From positions 6,364,501-6,428,500 of the forward strand of contig NC_063159.1 in the NCBI RefSeq assembly GCF_020921035.1: DNA of 64,000 bases, written 5' to 3'. Below the pieces are notes generated by a model that did no database searches, was not told the DNA's origin, and worked only from the letters and a program-made list of their open reading frames with translations. Positions 22,024 through 32,821 of the stretch are shown in pieces; the stretch's first letter is position 1; each line of letters starts with the position of its first letter. The stretch is from Rhodamnia argentea (taxonomy: Eukaryota; Streptophyta; Magnoliopsida; Myrtales; Myrtaceae). The position numbers and the translations under genes were made by a program.

Positions 22024-22508
22024 TTTGTTTTGTTATAATATTAGTTTTTGGGACAAGATTTAGATTAATATAAGCATGAGTGTCTATCGATATATATAAT
22101 ATCCTTTCTAGATGTCCTTTCAAAAACATTTTGACTTAAAATAACAGGGATATCAACCCAATATAACTCTAAATGAGGTTTTACTTTTACAATTATAGAG
22201 ATCACATGCTAAAATATACTAAATGGAACTATCTTAATATGTACAGAGATAAAAAAGATCAAAAATTTAATAAAAAGATAACATATTTTTTGTTGATTTT
22301 AAAAAATAATTTGATATGTTTTTTGAAGTCCGAGGAATAGTGTAATTATGAAATTTTTGAATAGGACTATAGGACTGATTTGACTTCATTATAGTTGATA
22401 GATAAGATTGAACAAGTTAAAAGTTAGGGACTAGATTGAACATTTTGCTATAGCTAAGGGCTAAGTTGCACACACAATAGTTTAAGGACTTGTCGTGACT
22501 TTCTCCCT

Positions 22509-23384
22509 TGTCTAATTTAAAAAAAAGAAAGACGATATTGAATATGAAGGAATAGTTCAAGGACCACATTGAACAAATTAAAAGTCCGAAGATGACTTTG
22601 CAAGTTGGGCCAAAATTTATGCACTATTAGTGTCATTTTCCCAAATAAAAACATATCCTAATTCTGGATTACCTTATGAGATATATATATATATATCCTG
22701 GTATACTAGTTTTACTCCCTTCAGTGTCCTGCTTTTAATGGTAACTTCAAAGAAGATAAATATGCAAAAGTGGATGGAAATTTGATCATGGTGATAGGCA
22801 CTTTAAATTCAGTAGATACGGAAAATTTAGGTGAGTGGAGTCCTTGGATTGTTGTCGCTTGTCAATTACATATCTGGGTTAATTCTTATATGCGAATTAT
22901 TCTGGCCTGGCTTGTCGTATCTAGTCTGCTTCTATTCGTAGAGAACCATAAGTTTGATGGACGTTTTACATACAAAGGTAAATGTCAGTGAGGGTATGGA
23001 ACTTTCTCTGAGGATTTCTTCTTGCTGCCCTTGCTTACTCAATGCTTGATTTCGTAGAATTAATTCTGTGCGAAACAAACGGAGTGTAAAATTGGTATTT
23101 TTCCTCCCACATATGGCATAGTGCCCGGTTACGAGCTTAGGGTTGAGGGTTAAGACGAGATCGAGATCTTGTCTCGGGGGACGAAAGAACCTCTAAAGCT
23201 CGTTATCGCGCACGGTCGTTGCCAAGACAATGTCCAACATAAATGGCTGTCACAGTAATTGCTGATTTAGAAGTTACTTTTGATAATTTTCTAACTACAA
23301 CTATGATTCGAATTTGGCCTTCCACTTACACAATTTCTGAATCAATCTTTCGGCTTAGGCAGTATTTGTCCAAACATTGATCGA
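22509..23384 (+). other. Paralogous distal flank of PPR copy A
   Basis: 22735-23040 aligns by eye with copy B 29165-29460 (GATGGAAATTTGATCATGGTGATAG, CCTTGGATTGTTGTC, TAGTCTGCTT, AGAGAACCATAAGTTTGATGG). 23075-23150 aligns with 30720-30790 of copy B (AAACGGAG, GCATAGTGCCCGGTTACGAGC). The roughly 1.2 kb that separates these in copy B is missing here. The short frame 22770-22991 has no recognised domain. Confidence 0.6.
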
Positions 23385-23977
23385 TAGTAAAATTTCAAAA
23401 AATGGCCCAAAGTGCACTTAGTTTATCAAATAAGAGCTCGAAATGAACCTTGTTTCAAATAAAGACCTGAAGTGACATAGAAGTTTCAAAAAAAGGCTTG
23501 AAGTAGCTATTAAGTCTCAAAAAGGGCTTGGCCTAAAAGGCATTCTCATCATTCCGCTATTTTGAGTTTTTGACTTTTTTCCTTATTTTTTCCTTTTTCT
23601 GTTTTTGTAAAATTAAAAAAAAAAACCACACACACACACACAGATGGCGGTGGGTTGGTCGGGCACAGGCGGGAGGGGCAGACCTCTCTCCTTTGCATGT
23701 GTTTTTTATTGTTTTTCATTTTACAAAACTAGAAAAAGGAAAAGATAAATAAAAAAGAAAATTCAAATAAATGGAAATGACGAAAATGCCCTTGAAATCA
23801 TACCCTTTTTTGAGACTTTATAGCCACTCTAGGCTTTTATTTGAAATATGTTCACTCCGGGCCTTTTTTTGAGAAAATGGATGCACTTCATGCCCTTACC
23901 CTTATTTAAAATAAGATTCACTTCATGCTCCTATTTGGAAAAATGAATGCACTTCGGGCCTTTATTTGAAATTTTCA
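23385..23977. mobile_element. Non-autonomous MULE-like element, second member of the 614-1260 family
   Basis: Left TAGTAAAATTTCAAAAAATGGCCC and right in reverse TGAAAATTTCAAATAAAGGCCC; identical 9-bp flanks ATTGATCGA at 23376-23384 and 23978-23986. Subterminal units 'TCAAATAAGAGCTCGAAATG' repeat on both arms. A (CA)n tract lies at about 23628-23641 and a short GC-rich core at 23643-23695. Confidence 0.85.
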
Positions 23978-24407
23978 ATTGATCGAAGGACTGAGAAATG
24001 GGCCAATAAACTTAGATTTAGTTATCAAAATAAATTTTTTTAATGACAGCATAAAATTTGATCGGCAGACGGTGACTAGTGGCCGTTGACGGGAGAGAGA
24101 GAGAAGAATTATTAATTCTATTTTTGTTTTAAAAACGGAAAAGTAGAATCTCATTTCTGTTGCAAACCTATTCAAAAATAGAAAAAATCAAATTGTGTTA
24201 TCAAATAGATTTTTATTTCAAGGCTATTCTCAAAATAGAAAAGTAAAATGGTTATCATAGCCGCGCCCTGATTTGCCCACTATTTCTGCTTCAGGCATTA
24301 CGTGATTTCTGTGTGGGCATGTGCGTTTCTCTACCAGTACCGAGTGCCAAACTTTGCGAAAATTAACCGGAAGGAAAAGAATCTACACGGCGGACATGTC
24401 GACCAAA
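23978..24407. other. No gene seen
   Basis: AT-rich, with a GAGAGA tract at about 24092-24104. No open frame with a known domain. Confidence 0.4.
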
Positions 24408-25093
24408 TCAGTCCCGATCGAAACGTTCGTCTTCCACGAATTCTTCACCACAAAACCATGAATTGATTTCCCCGCCGACAGACCACAGGAAACAATCCGA
24501 GAACACCCAGTCAAAGCGGAACAGACTATCACTAGGTCCGGAAACAGTCTCTTCTACCATCATTCCCTGACAAAGCACTAATCCACAAAATACACTGCCG
24601 TAATTCACGGACGCCGCAGTCATGACAGACCTCGAAGAGACATCACTCCTAGGCATTTCGGCGAAAACCTAACGCGCCTTCTCCACGTCTCCCGACTTCG
24701 CAAACCCGGTAACCATAGTATTCCAACTCACCGTGGTTCTTTGAGGCATTTCGTCGAACAGCACGCAAGCATCCCGGAAAGACACGACGACGTACGCATA
24801 GATGAGGCGACGCAAACGTGGGAACCGAAGCCGAGCTTAACGGCATGGCAATGGAGGTGACGAATGACTGTTGGGTCGCGCGACCTAGTGCAAGACCTCA
24901 CCGTATAAAGAATCGAGAAGCTATCAAAAGGGATGTTGCAGCGATGCATCCAAGAGTAGAGATCGAAGGCCTTGTGGGGTTTATGTGGGTGAGAGACGGC
25001 GGCTTTCCTTATGGATCGAGCCCATGTTTTGAAGCTTCTGATGAACCGGCGAAAAGGGTGTTTTCCTGGGACGACGAGGATGCTAAATGGCAT
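24408..25093 (-). pseudogene. PLS-class PPR gene fragment
   Basis: On the minus strand, 25093-24830 reads ASHPHKPHKAFDLYSWMHR, then NIPFDSFSILYTVRSCTR, then [22 protein letters not shown], a typical PLS-type PPR opening where 'H.H..K.GF...V.V...L...Y' marks an L/S repeat. A frameshift near 24790 is followed by [20 protein letters not shown] and DVEKAR, with an in-frame TAG at about 24670 before VFAEMP. Coding similarity ends soon after. PLS PPR proteins act in organellar RNA editing or processing. This fragment is unlike the P-class RFL copies around it in both class and strand, so it arrived or arose separately. Confidence 0.65.
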
Positions 25094-25841
25094 TGGCTTC
25101 GCTTACTCTTGATTGAATTGGATTTGGATAGATCGCCGGCTTGCTTAAGTTACATCTCGCCCGATGTCATCACAGTCAATCCCAAGCAATACTACAACTT
25201 CATCCGAGGAGAAAGAACGACTTCGGCAGGTTTAGTGTAGCACGCCAAATGTGGTCAAGCGAGACGACGAGCGGACATTGAGAAACCGAGAAACAGGGGC
25301 ACTGTCGGGTGAGGATGCCATGCAGAACGTTGACCATACCTTTTTTTTTTATTATTATTATTAATATCGTGAAAAATCCTAAACGGGTACTGTCGGATTT
25401 TCCGTGGTGTTAACTTTTTTTTTTTTTTATGTGGCTAGAATTTTTTTGAGGGGGGCTGGTGTTTGTTGGTGTTGTGGTGGTTTCAAAGTCAGAATAAATT
25501 AATTAAATATGGTCTTTGCTTGATGAGACTCCTTCCAATTTATCTTGACCGCGAAGAGGGGGGAGGCTCCTTCTTTACCTCGACGGATCTCTCGTATGGA
25601 GGGTTTCAGGCTTTCCATATTCAGAACAGATGGCTAGCAAAAAAGAAGGTTAGTAGTTTCTCTGGTTTTACGTTCTTCTGCTTCCGACAAGACGGCTCCC
25701 TTTTTTTATTTATCTTACATGGAATCAGAGCGAGACCGAAGTGAATCAACTTGGGCCTTCCGTCGAGGCGAAAGGACTTTTCTCAAGTGGCGAAATGACG
25801 TCGTTTCGGGGCAAAAATTGGGGCAAATTAGAGTGCAATTA
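25094..25841. other. Spacer and start of the copy B unit
   Basis: The plus-strand open frame 24818-25240 mostly overlaps the PPR fragment in antisense and is not believed. Paralogy with copy C begins near 25770 (GGCGAAATGACGTCGTTTCGGGGC against GGCGAAAACGGCGTCGTTTCAGGGC at about 31447). Confidence 0.5.
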
Positions 25842-27457
25842 GGCTACATTTGGCAGTTATGATAAAAGTTGGGATATGATATAATTTTTCATATCCTGCA
25901 TTTGGTTCTTGCCCAAGACATGATAAAGTGGGACATAAGAGGGATATAACCTTGATAAAATCATCCTATGAGGGAGGTGGGATAAAAGTAGATAGGATTT
26001 CTTCTATTCATAATATAAAAATTATTTTTGTGAACAATTAAATTAAAATTAGATTTGAATTATAATGCTAAAAATAAATTCAAAATAACAAAAATAAATA
26101 ATTTTTGGTCTTGTTTATTTTAATTTTTATTTATATATTTAACTTAATAATATATAGTTTATATAGGGGTAAGTACACTATGAGTACCCTAACTTTTGTA
26201 TAGGGCTCACTTGAGTGCCGTAACTTTTTTTTCGCTCACTTAAGTATTACATCGAAGGAAAATCGTTCACTTAAGTGCCATTTTCGGCAAAAATCGTTCA
26301 CTTAAGTGCCACTTCCGGCGAAAATCGTTCACTTGAGTGCCATTTCTGGGAAATCATCCTATATGGAATTTTTATTAATATTTTATTTATTTCTCAGTGA
26401 CGCGTAGATTTTTTTAATTTTTTTTAATATTTTCTGCATTATTTTCTTACTTTTTATTTATTTTGATATTTTTTTTATCTTATTTTTGTCACTTTTTTAG
26501 CATTGGCCGACAAGGGTCACCGATGACCCTCGCCGACCACGACCGACTAGCCCGGGGCAAGGCGATCGTGGCCGGCGAGGGTTGTCGGTGACCCTTGCCT
26601 ACCAAGGGAGCAAAAAATAAAAAAAAAATTGTAAAATAAATAAAAAATTAGGAAAAAAATCCACATGTACATTAAAATATTTGATTTTTGACCGGCGTCC
26701 ACGTCAGCAATAGTATTTAAGTGATCGATTTTTCAAAGTTATAGCATTCAAGTGAGCGAAAAAAAAGTTATAGTATAAAAGTTATAGCACTTATGGTATA
26801 CTTACCTCATATGTATATATAGTATTTATATCGTATACATTTTAAGTATAACAATGTAGTTTATCATTTAATAAAAATTTATTGAGAAATGATGAAAGGG
26901 AATCAAAATAATTAAAAAAATAAAATTAAAAATTAATTACTTAAAAAGAAGCAAAAGGATCCATATTTTAAGTGAATATGTTCAAACTTGAAAATGACCT
27001 TTCTAATTCTCAAAAAATGAGAGGCAATGAAATCACTAAAAAAACTAGCACCTTCATCTTCTTCTCCTTTGAAGTTTTTTAGTCCATGATAAAACTCTAC
27101 GAAAGCGGCAAGAGAGTCAAAACTCATTCTCCTCCGTAGCTTTGCGGTTCATAAGTAGCAAGAGAAGCAAAGCTTTTCATAGTCGTAAGTGAGTGATTTT
27201 ATTTTCTCTCTATTACTAGGTTTGATAATAAATTAGGAGAGATTCTTATCCGTATTCGTGCATTTTCAAATTCATTTATTTTGATATGCCATAAGTGCCA
27301 GATAATGAATAGAATATGATATGAATTTATCCAGTTTTATCTTGCGATTCACTAAACAGTGAATAAGATATGGCGAAATTCTTAGATTTCATATCTTATT
27401 CTATTTAATCTAATCCAATTCATTCCGGACTAGAAATCCGAACTACCAAACGTGGCC
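25842..27457. mobile_element. PIF/Harbinger-like non-autonomous element
   Basis: Ends are inverted partners: left GGCTACATTTGGCAGTT, right in reverse GGCCACGTTTGGTAGTT. Flanking 3-bp duplication TTA (25839-25841 and 27458-27460), the PIF/Harbinger signature. Copy C has the empty site at about 31500 (GTGCAATTAGGGTTATTGGG). The inner arms repeat GATATGATAT-type words in inverse orientation. No transposase; a MULE is nested at 26166-26808. Confidence 0.82.
26166..26808. mobile_element. Non-autonomous MULE nested in the PIF/Harbinger element
   Basis: Left end GGGGTAAGTACACTATGAG and right end in reverse GAGGTAAGTATACCATAAG are the same termini as the large MULE at 5451-12816. The left arm has five CACTTAAGTGCC units. 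The core at 26510-26610 is GC-rich and contains GACCCTCGCCGACCACG and near-inverse words. Flanks are AT-rich, so the target duplication is ambiguous. Confidence 0.82.
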
Positions 27458-27758
27458 TTAAGGTCCTTGGGTGTTTTCTCAGTATCTTATTAGATTATGG
27501 AGGTTGCCCAGGTATCCGTATAAATCCTCTTCAAACTTCAAAGGGCATTCACCGAAGAAGTTGTATCTCTCTTGCGAGTGGGTTCTATCCATTGAGCAGC
27601 CCAAAAAGAGGAAGAGATGACGGCCGGAGTGTATTTTGGTATGTCGGGGTCGTCGTCATCCTCACGTACCACAGCAGAAGGCAATAACCCCCCATTTCTG
27701 ATTCGCGCATTTCAGCCGAGCCGATGATGAAAGCCACCCCACCGGTTGCTTTCATCCA
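27458..27758 (+). promoter_or_regulatory. Upstream region of PPR copy B
   Basis: It aligns with 31974-32213 upstream of copy C (TGGAGGTTGCC, TCCGTATAAATC, TTGCGAGTGG, GAGCAGCC, AGAGATGACG, GCCG/AGTGT...). Both probably contain the old PPR promoter and 5' untranslated region; no TATA box could be fixed. Confidence 0.5.
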
Positions 27759-28879
27759 ATGATGAGGCGAGCGAGCCTTTGCGGTCCCGTCTCCCTTCTT
27801 CTTGCTCGCATTGGAATAATCTCCAGTGAGTTCTCCCGTCCCTCCCTCGTTGTTTTGCCCATCCCTCTTGTCGTCTCGGTTTCTGGTCTCGCGTTCAAAC
27901 GTTTTGTTCGATACCCAAGCCGAGTTTGGACGACCCGGACCAGTTCTTGGATTACGTGAGGAGAAGCTGCAGAGCTCGCGGCGGGTTGAGGAGTGCTGAG
28001 CCTTGTGTTGCTTCGGTAGGATGATGAAGATGAACCCTTTTGCCTCCTGCTGTGGACTTCACATTACTGTTGGGTGCTATGGTGAGGATGAAGCAGTATT
28101 CGACTGCGATCGGCTTGATCAGGCAACTGCCTTCGTTAGGGATTGCAGATGATCTTGTTTTGCGGAGCATTTCGTTGAATTGCTTTTGCCGGTCTAAGCA
28201 GGTTGATTTAGGTTTGTCCTACCTGGGTAGAATCTTCAAGCTTTATTTTAAAATCAATGTGATGATATCAAGCACCCTAATTGACGGTCTCTTAATTAAT
28301 GGCAGAATTGATCAAGCACTGAGGTTGCTTGATTATATGGAACGAAAGGGCCCCCAACCTAATGTGAACACGTATGCAATCACCGTGAAGGGTTTATGAA
28401 GGGCGGGTAGCACCAAATTGGCTATTGAATTGCTAAGGGACTGGGAAGAGAGAAGCTGCAGGATCGATTCCTTCACGTACAACATAGTAATTGATAATGT
28501 TTGCAAGGAGGGATTGCTAACAGAGGCATTGAGACTCCATGAAAGTATGAGTAGAAAAGGCGTCCAACCAGATGTCGTTACTTATAACTCATTGATCCAC
28601 GGTCTATGCAACGTAGGCCAAATGGAAGATGCTTTCTTATTGTTGAAAGAGATTATGAGTGGAGGCATCCGACCCAGCGTAGTCACTTATAACTCATTGG
28701 TTCATTGTCTAAGCAACCTAGGCCAATGGAAAGATGTGACGGAATTGTTGGAGGTCATGATGAAGGCAGGCATTGAGCCGAACATTGTTACTTATACCTC
28801 CATCATTCAGGGAGTGTGCACTTCCGGCGAATTGATGGAGGCTCAAAGGTTGCTCAATCATATGTCAATTCCTATGTAG
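27759..28879 (+). pseudogene. RFL-type PPR gene, copy B (C-terminal half lost)
   Basis: Start at 27759 gives the transit-peptide-like MMRRASLCGPVSLLLARIG. A frameshift leads to a stop at about 27957. The frame resumes at 28040 with PPAVDFTLLLGAMVRMKQYS and P-class repeats: VMISSTLIDGLLINGRIDQA, VNTYAITVKGL, then after a TGA at 28397 SFTYNIVIDNVCKEGLLTEA, DVVTYNSLIHGLCNVGQMED, SVVTYNSLVHCLSNLGQWKD, NIVTYTSIIQGVCTSGELME. Relative to copy C the CCTTTTG near 28036 has one extra T. The coding match ends at CATATG (28863); the next bases match copy C only from about 42165, so some 3.7 kb including all the C-terminal repeats were deleted. This is a relic of a mitochondrial RNA-binding restorer-like protein. 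Confidence 0.87.
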
Positions 28880-31440
28880 ATACACAGTTAATTGCTGAAA
28901 TCCTATAAATTTTAATTAGATACAACTGTAATGGCTGGGTAGCTTGCTAGATGCAACTTACGTTTTCAAGGATTCTTTACTTAGTTGGCCATGTCATTTG
29001 CCTACAGCTTACTCGAAATTTCCCCCTTTTTTGTTCTTGAAGTTCTTCTGTTGCTGGCATATGGAGGGAGGGAGGTATGCTAGTTTTACCAGGCAATTTG
29101 GCTCTACGATAAATGATAAAGCAATTATTTTTCAAGACTCTTCCCTTATTACAATCTCTCTTCAGAGTCCTGTGTTTTCTAGTTGCTTCAAAGAAGGTGC
29201 ACGTGCAGAATTGGATGGTAATTTGATCGTGGTGATAGATTTCAAATTGATGGTTAAGGCTATTTTTTGAGTGGGGTACTTGGATTGTTGTCACTGGCTG
29301 GATTATTCTTATATGTGAATTTTTCTGGCATGGCTTGTCATAAATAGTCTGCTTGTATTCAAAGAGAACCATTAGTTTGATGGGTGTCTTTCTGACCAAG
29401 GTACATGTCAACCAGAGTAAATTCCTCTAAGGATTTTCTCTTGCTGCCACTGCTGCAGTCAATGCTTAATTTCTAATAAACATGATTTAGTCAGTAGTGG
29501 ATAAAATTCAGATGGTTTCTGTCATTTCATCCAGTTGCAGAAGAGTGTGACAGAGGTTATAGTCTGTTTGTTGGGAAAGGCTTGAGTTCTAGAAAAGAAA
29601 TACTACTACGGATTTATTTAAAGCTGCATAAATGTTACAGAAGAAACCCTGAAGAGGTTATTTCAAACATTTCCAGCATTGCTACTGCAATACCTCTTGT
29701 TATAGAACTAGTTTTAAGGTGATTGATACGACAAGATAGATTAGTAGATCTTGGCTAATGCCTTGTCAAAATGAGCATGCAGACTTGAGGTGATGAAAAG
29801 GAGGGACACCATATTGCTTCACTTTGAGCTGGTAAGATACCAAAAGGGAGGCAATAACCTCCCAGATGCACGTTGAAAGTAAGCGTGATGGAGGTGTCTG
29901 ATCATTCCAAGTGTGTGTACTTGATTCGATGCTCTAAAAATAGTCTCCAATTTTCATTATGCCAATTGTGATTCATTTGGACTTTGCACATATACTTGAT
30001 GAAGGCAATTATTCACAAATGAAATATGTTTATTAATGCTTTGTAGTTAGGTAATTTAGTAGCTCTATTGCAAATTTTATTTTGGTTATTGGTCACAAGA
30101 TATGAGCAAGAAAAAAATATGGGATCAAGGTCATAAAAGTGATCTGATCTTCTGCAAAAGGATTTTATACAATGGAAGATCATATTTCTTCAATTGCGGT
30201 GCCATTTCCTGGTTTCAAATGTCAATCTGCATTGTTGCTTAAAAAATTGAATAGAACCGACCGAGGCTGGGATAATTTGCTTACTGTTATAATTTGTCAC
30301 GGATTTTCGTATCATTAGAGATTACCTTGGTTGGCATTGCTTCTGTTGGGGAAGTTTGGAACTCTGCAAACCAAGCAATCTTGTGAATACAGCTAAGCAT
30401 GATAATTTATGTAATGGGCGGGTTTACAGGGTAATGTATTTTACATTGTGGTTTGTATAAACTTCTCAGTAACAGGTCTTAGATCCTGCTTTAAAGAACT
30501 TCCCTGTAACAGGTCTTGCAGCTGAGGAAAAAGTGCATGTGGATTATGATATTTCTCTGAAATAGGACCATGTTAAAGGTCAAGTTGTATCTTGGAAAAC
30601 GATTTCTGATTTTCAAAGGAGTGAAGTTATTTAGCATAGATTTTCCATGGATTACGAAAAGATTTTCTCAGTAACTCATTTTCCTGAAAGATTTGAACTA
30701 CCGCAAATGAAGAAACGCCAAATAAACGGAGCCCAGGGTTTGTGTTTTTCAAGTCTGTATGGCGTGTGGCCTGGTTATGAGCATAGGTTTGAGAGTCATA
30801 AGAGACCTAGATTTCAATCTTCGGGTATGAAAAAAGAATTCATACTTGCGAGCGTAAAAATCATTACCAAGATGATATCTTAACACAAATGGTTTGTATG
30901 TGCTCCGGTTGCGACCCTAGGGTTAAGAGACGATAGACAAACTTTTGATTGCAAAATTATTAGCAAGAGGATGTGGAGCAGAAATGGCGCGTATAATCAT
31001 AGCTGATTGCAAAATCATTCAATGGTGTTATCATCACAAGCGAGTCACGTGATATGAGATATTCATATGATATGGAGATCTTTACATCACGAGGATTATT
31101 GACCCTTGGCCCAAAAAAAAAACTCTGTCATGAACTAAGCTTTATATTCTGTCAAGAACGCAAAGAATAAGTATAATGAAGAGAAGTTGTCCTTATTCAA
31201 TCCATATCAATGGCAAATCTAGAAGAGGAGTGCACAAACAGGAGCTGCAATTGTAGTGACAGGACTCGGATCCAAAAGAGAGGGTTAATGTTGTAAAATC
31301 AAATTAGATTCGTAAATTTATAGGAGAGGGACATGATATTTAAATTTTAAACTAACATATTAAAATTTTTTTTTGGTCGAAACTAACATATTAATTTAAT
31401 AGCTTGAATTTTTTAAATAATTTGATAAAAAGGCGTTTCC
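28880..31440 (+). other. Paralogous 3' flank of PPR copy B
   Basis: Aligns in order with copy C 40700-40840 and 42160-43600 and in part with copy A 22735-23150. No conserved protein frame was recognised: open frames such as 28944-29270 and 30647-30883 are not kept in the other copies. The tail near 30640-30800 (TTCCATGGATTACGAAAAGATTTTCTC, AAACGGAGCCCAGGGTTTG) recurs at about 43415-43540. Confidence 0.6.
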
Positions 31441-31531
31441 TCTAGAGGCGAAAACGGCGTCGTTTCAGGGCGAAAATAAAATTGAGGCAAATCTGAGTGC
31501 AATTAGGGTTATTGGGGGTGTTGAATGTGGA

Positions 31532-31973
31532 GGCTAAAGAACACTAGAAGTGCCAAAACTTATATATGTCGCTCACTTTAGTACCAAAACTTTCAAAACG
31601 ATCACTTAAATGCTAACTTTTTTCAAAAAAGATCACTTAAGTGTCAACTTCTTTTAAAAATGATCACTTTAGTGCCAACTCCAATTTGAGCTAACGTGGC
31701 TTAACAGAAATCCGACACGTGTTATTTTTTTTATTAATATTTGAGCTGACATAGCTCGATGGAGTTGACACTAAAGTGATCGTTTTTTTTAAAAAAAAAT
31801 TAGCACTTAAATGATTGTTTTTAAAAAAAATTGTCATTTAAGTGATCGTTTTGAAAATTTTGGCACTAAAGTGATCTTTTAAAAAAAATTGGCATTTAAG
31901 TTATCGTTTTGAAAGTTTTGACACTAAAGTGAGCGTCATACACAAGTTTTGATACTTGTAGTGTACTTAAGCC
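31532..31973. mobile_element. Small MULE-like element upstream of PPR copy C
   Basis: 442 bp with long inverted arms: left GGCTAAAGAACACTAGAAG, right in reverse GGCTTAAGTACACTACAAG. Perfect 10-bp duplication TGAATGTGGA at 31522-31531 and 31974-31983. Five subterminal units with GATCACTTAAGTGYCAACT on the left and their inverse on the right leave a core of only about 60 bp. Same family as 18598-22023. Confidence 0.92.
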
Positions 31974-32213
31974 TGAATGTGGAGGTTGCCGAGAGATCCG
32001 CCTAAATCTTCAATGAAGTTTCATTTCTTGCGAGTGGTTCCGTCCATGGAGCAGCCACAAGAGACAAAGAGATGACGACTGGTGTACATTGCCTCACTCC
32101 GTATGCCGGTGTCGTCGTCATTCTCTCGTGCCAGAGCAGAAGGCAATTACCCCATTTCTGAATCGCACATCTCAGTTGATGATGAAAGCCGTGCCACCAG
32201 TTGCTTTCAGCTG

Positions 32214-32491
32214 ATGATGAGGCGAGTGGGCCTTTGCGGTTCCGTCTCCCTTCTTCGTGCTCACATTGGAATCTCCAATGAGTCCTCCCGTCCCTCTCTC
32301 TGTTTTGCCCATCCTTCTTGTCTTGATTTCTGGTCTCGCGTTCAAGGGTTTTGTTCGGTCCCCAAGCCGAATTTGGATGACCTGGACCAGTTCTTGGATT
32401 ACGTGAGGAGAAGCTGCAGAGCTCGCGGCAGGTTGAGGAGTATTGATGATGCCTTGTGTTGCTTCAGTAGAATGATAAAGATGAATCCTTT
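32214..32491 (+). pseudogene. RFL-type PPR gene, copy C, N-terminal part
   Basis: ATG at 32214 opens MMRRVGLCGSVSLLRAHIGI, with a Ser/Arg-rich, transit-peptide-like N-terminus, then DLDQFLDYVRRSCRARGRLR and ALCCFSRMIKMNP, intact to the insertion point. The gene is then split by a Ty3/gypsy element; CCTTT at 32487-32491 is the left target duplication. The coding sequence resumes at 37671. The start was chosen because the same paired ATGATG opens copy B. Confidence 0.85.
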
Positions 32492-32821
32492 TGACGCAAC
32501 AACAAAGCAAAAGCTTGGAACAAACGATTCCAAAACTCGAAATTCTTATTCAATGATACTCTAATGCCATCAATTACAGAGACGGACGTCCTATATAGTG
32601 ATAGGACTCCTATTGGAAACCGAATAAGTAAAGATAACATCAAATAAACTGAATCTAATCTAATCAAACAGAATATTTAAAATTAAAGATAACTAGGAAT
32701 TTCCTAAAACAGAAAACTGCTAGAAAACTTATCCAAACGAATTTCGAAATGCCGAGATTATTTCCGACGATTCTGACGATCACGTAATTCTAAATAATCG
32801 CACGCCAACTGTTCTACATCA
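32492..32821 (-). repeat. Gypsy 3' LTR
   Basis: 330 bp; on the minus strand begins TGATGTAGAACAGTTGG and ends TGTTGCGTCA. Its first 64 bases are also the end of the pol reading frame. Confidence 0.95.

Larger units (their letters stand above)
18077..22508. mobile_element. TIR-bounded repeat that hosts a nested MULE
   Basis: Left end AGGGTGAAATGTCACGTCAAG and right end in reverse AGGGAGAAAGTCACGACAAG are inverted partners, followed inward on both sides by the phrase 'AGTCCCTAAACT...' in repeated units. The same terminal phrase (AAGGGAGAAAGTCACC) occurs at about 41032 in copy C. Almost all of its length is the nested element 18598-22023. No target duplication found. Confidence 0.5.

Noticed and set aside
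24818-25240. 140-codon plus-strand open frame
   Set aside because: No domain; it lies antisense to recognisable PPR coding sequence on the minus strand.
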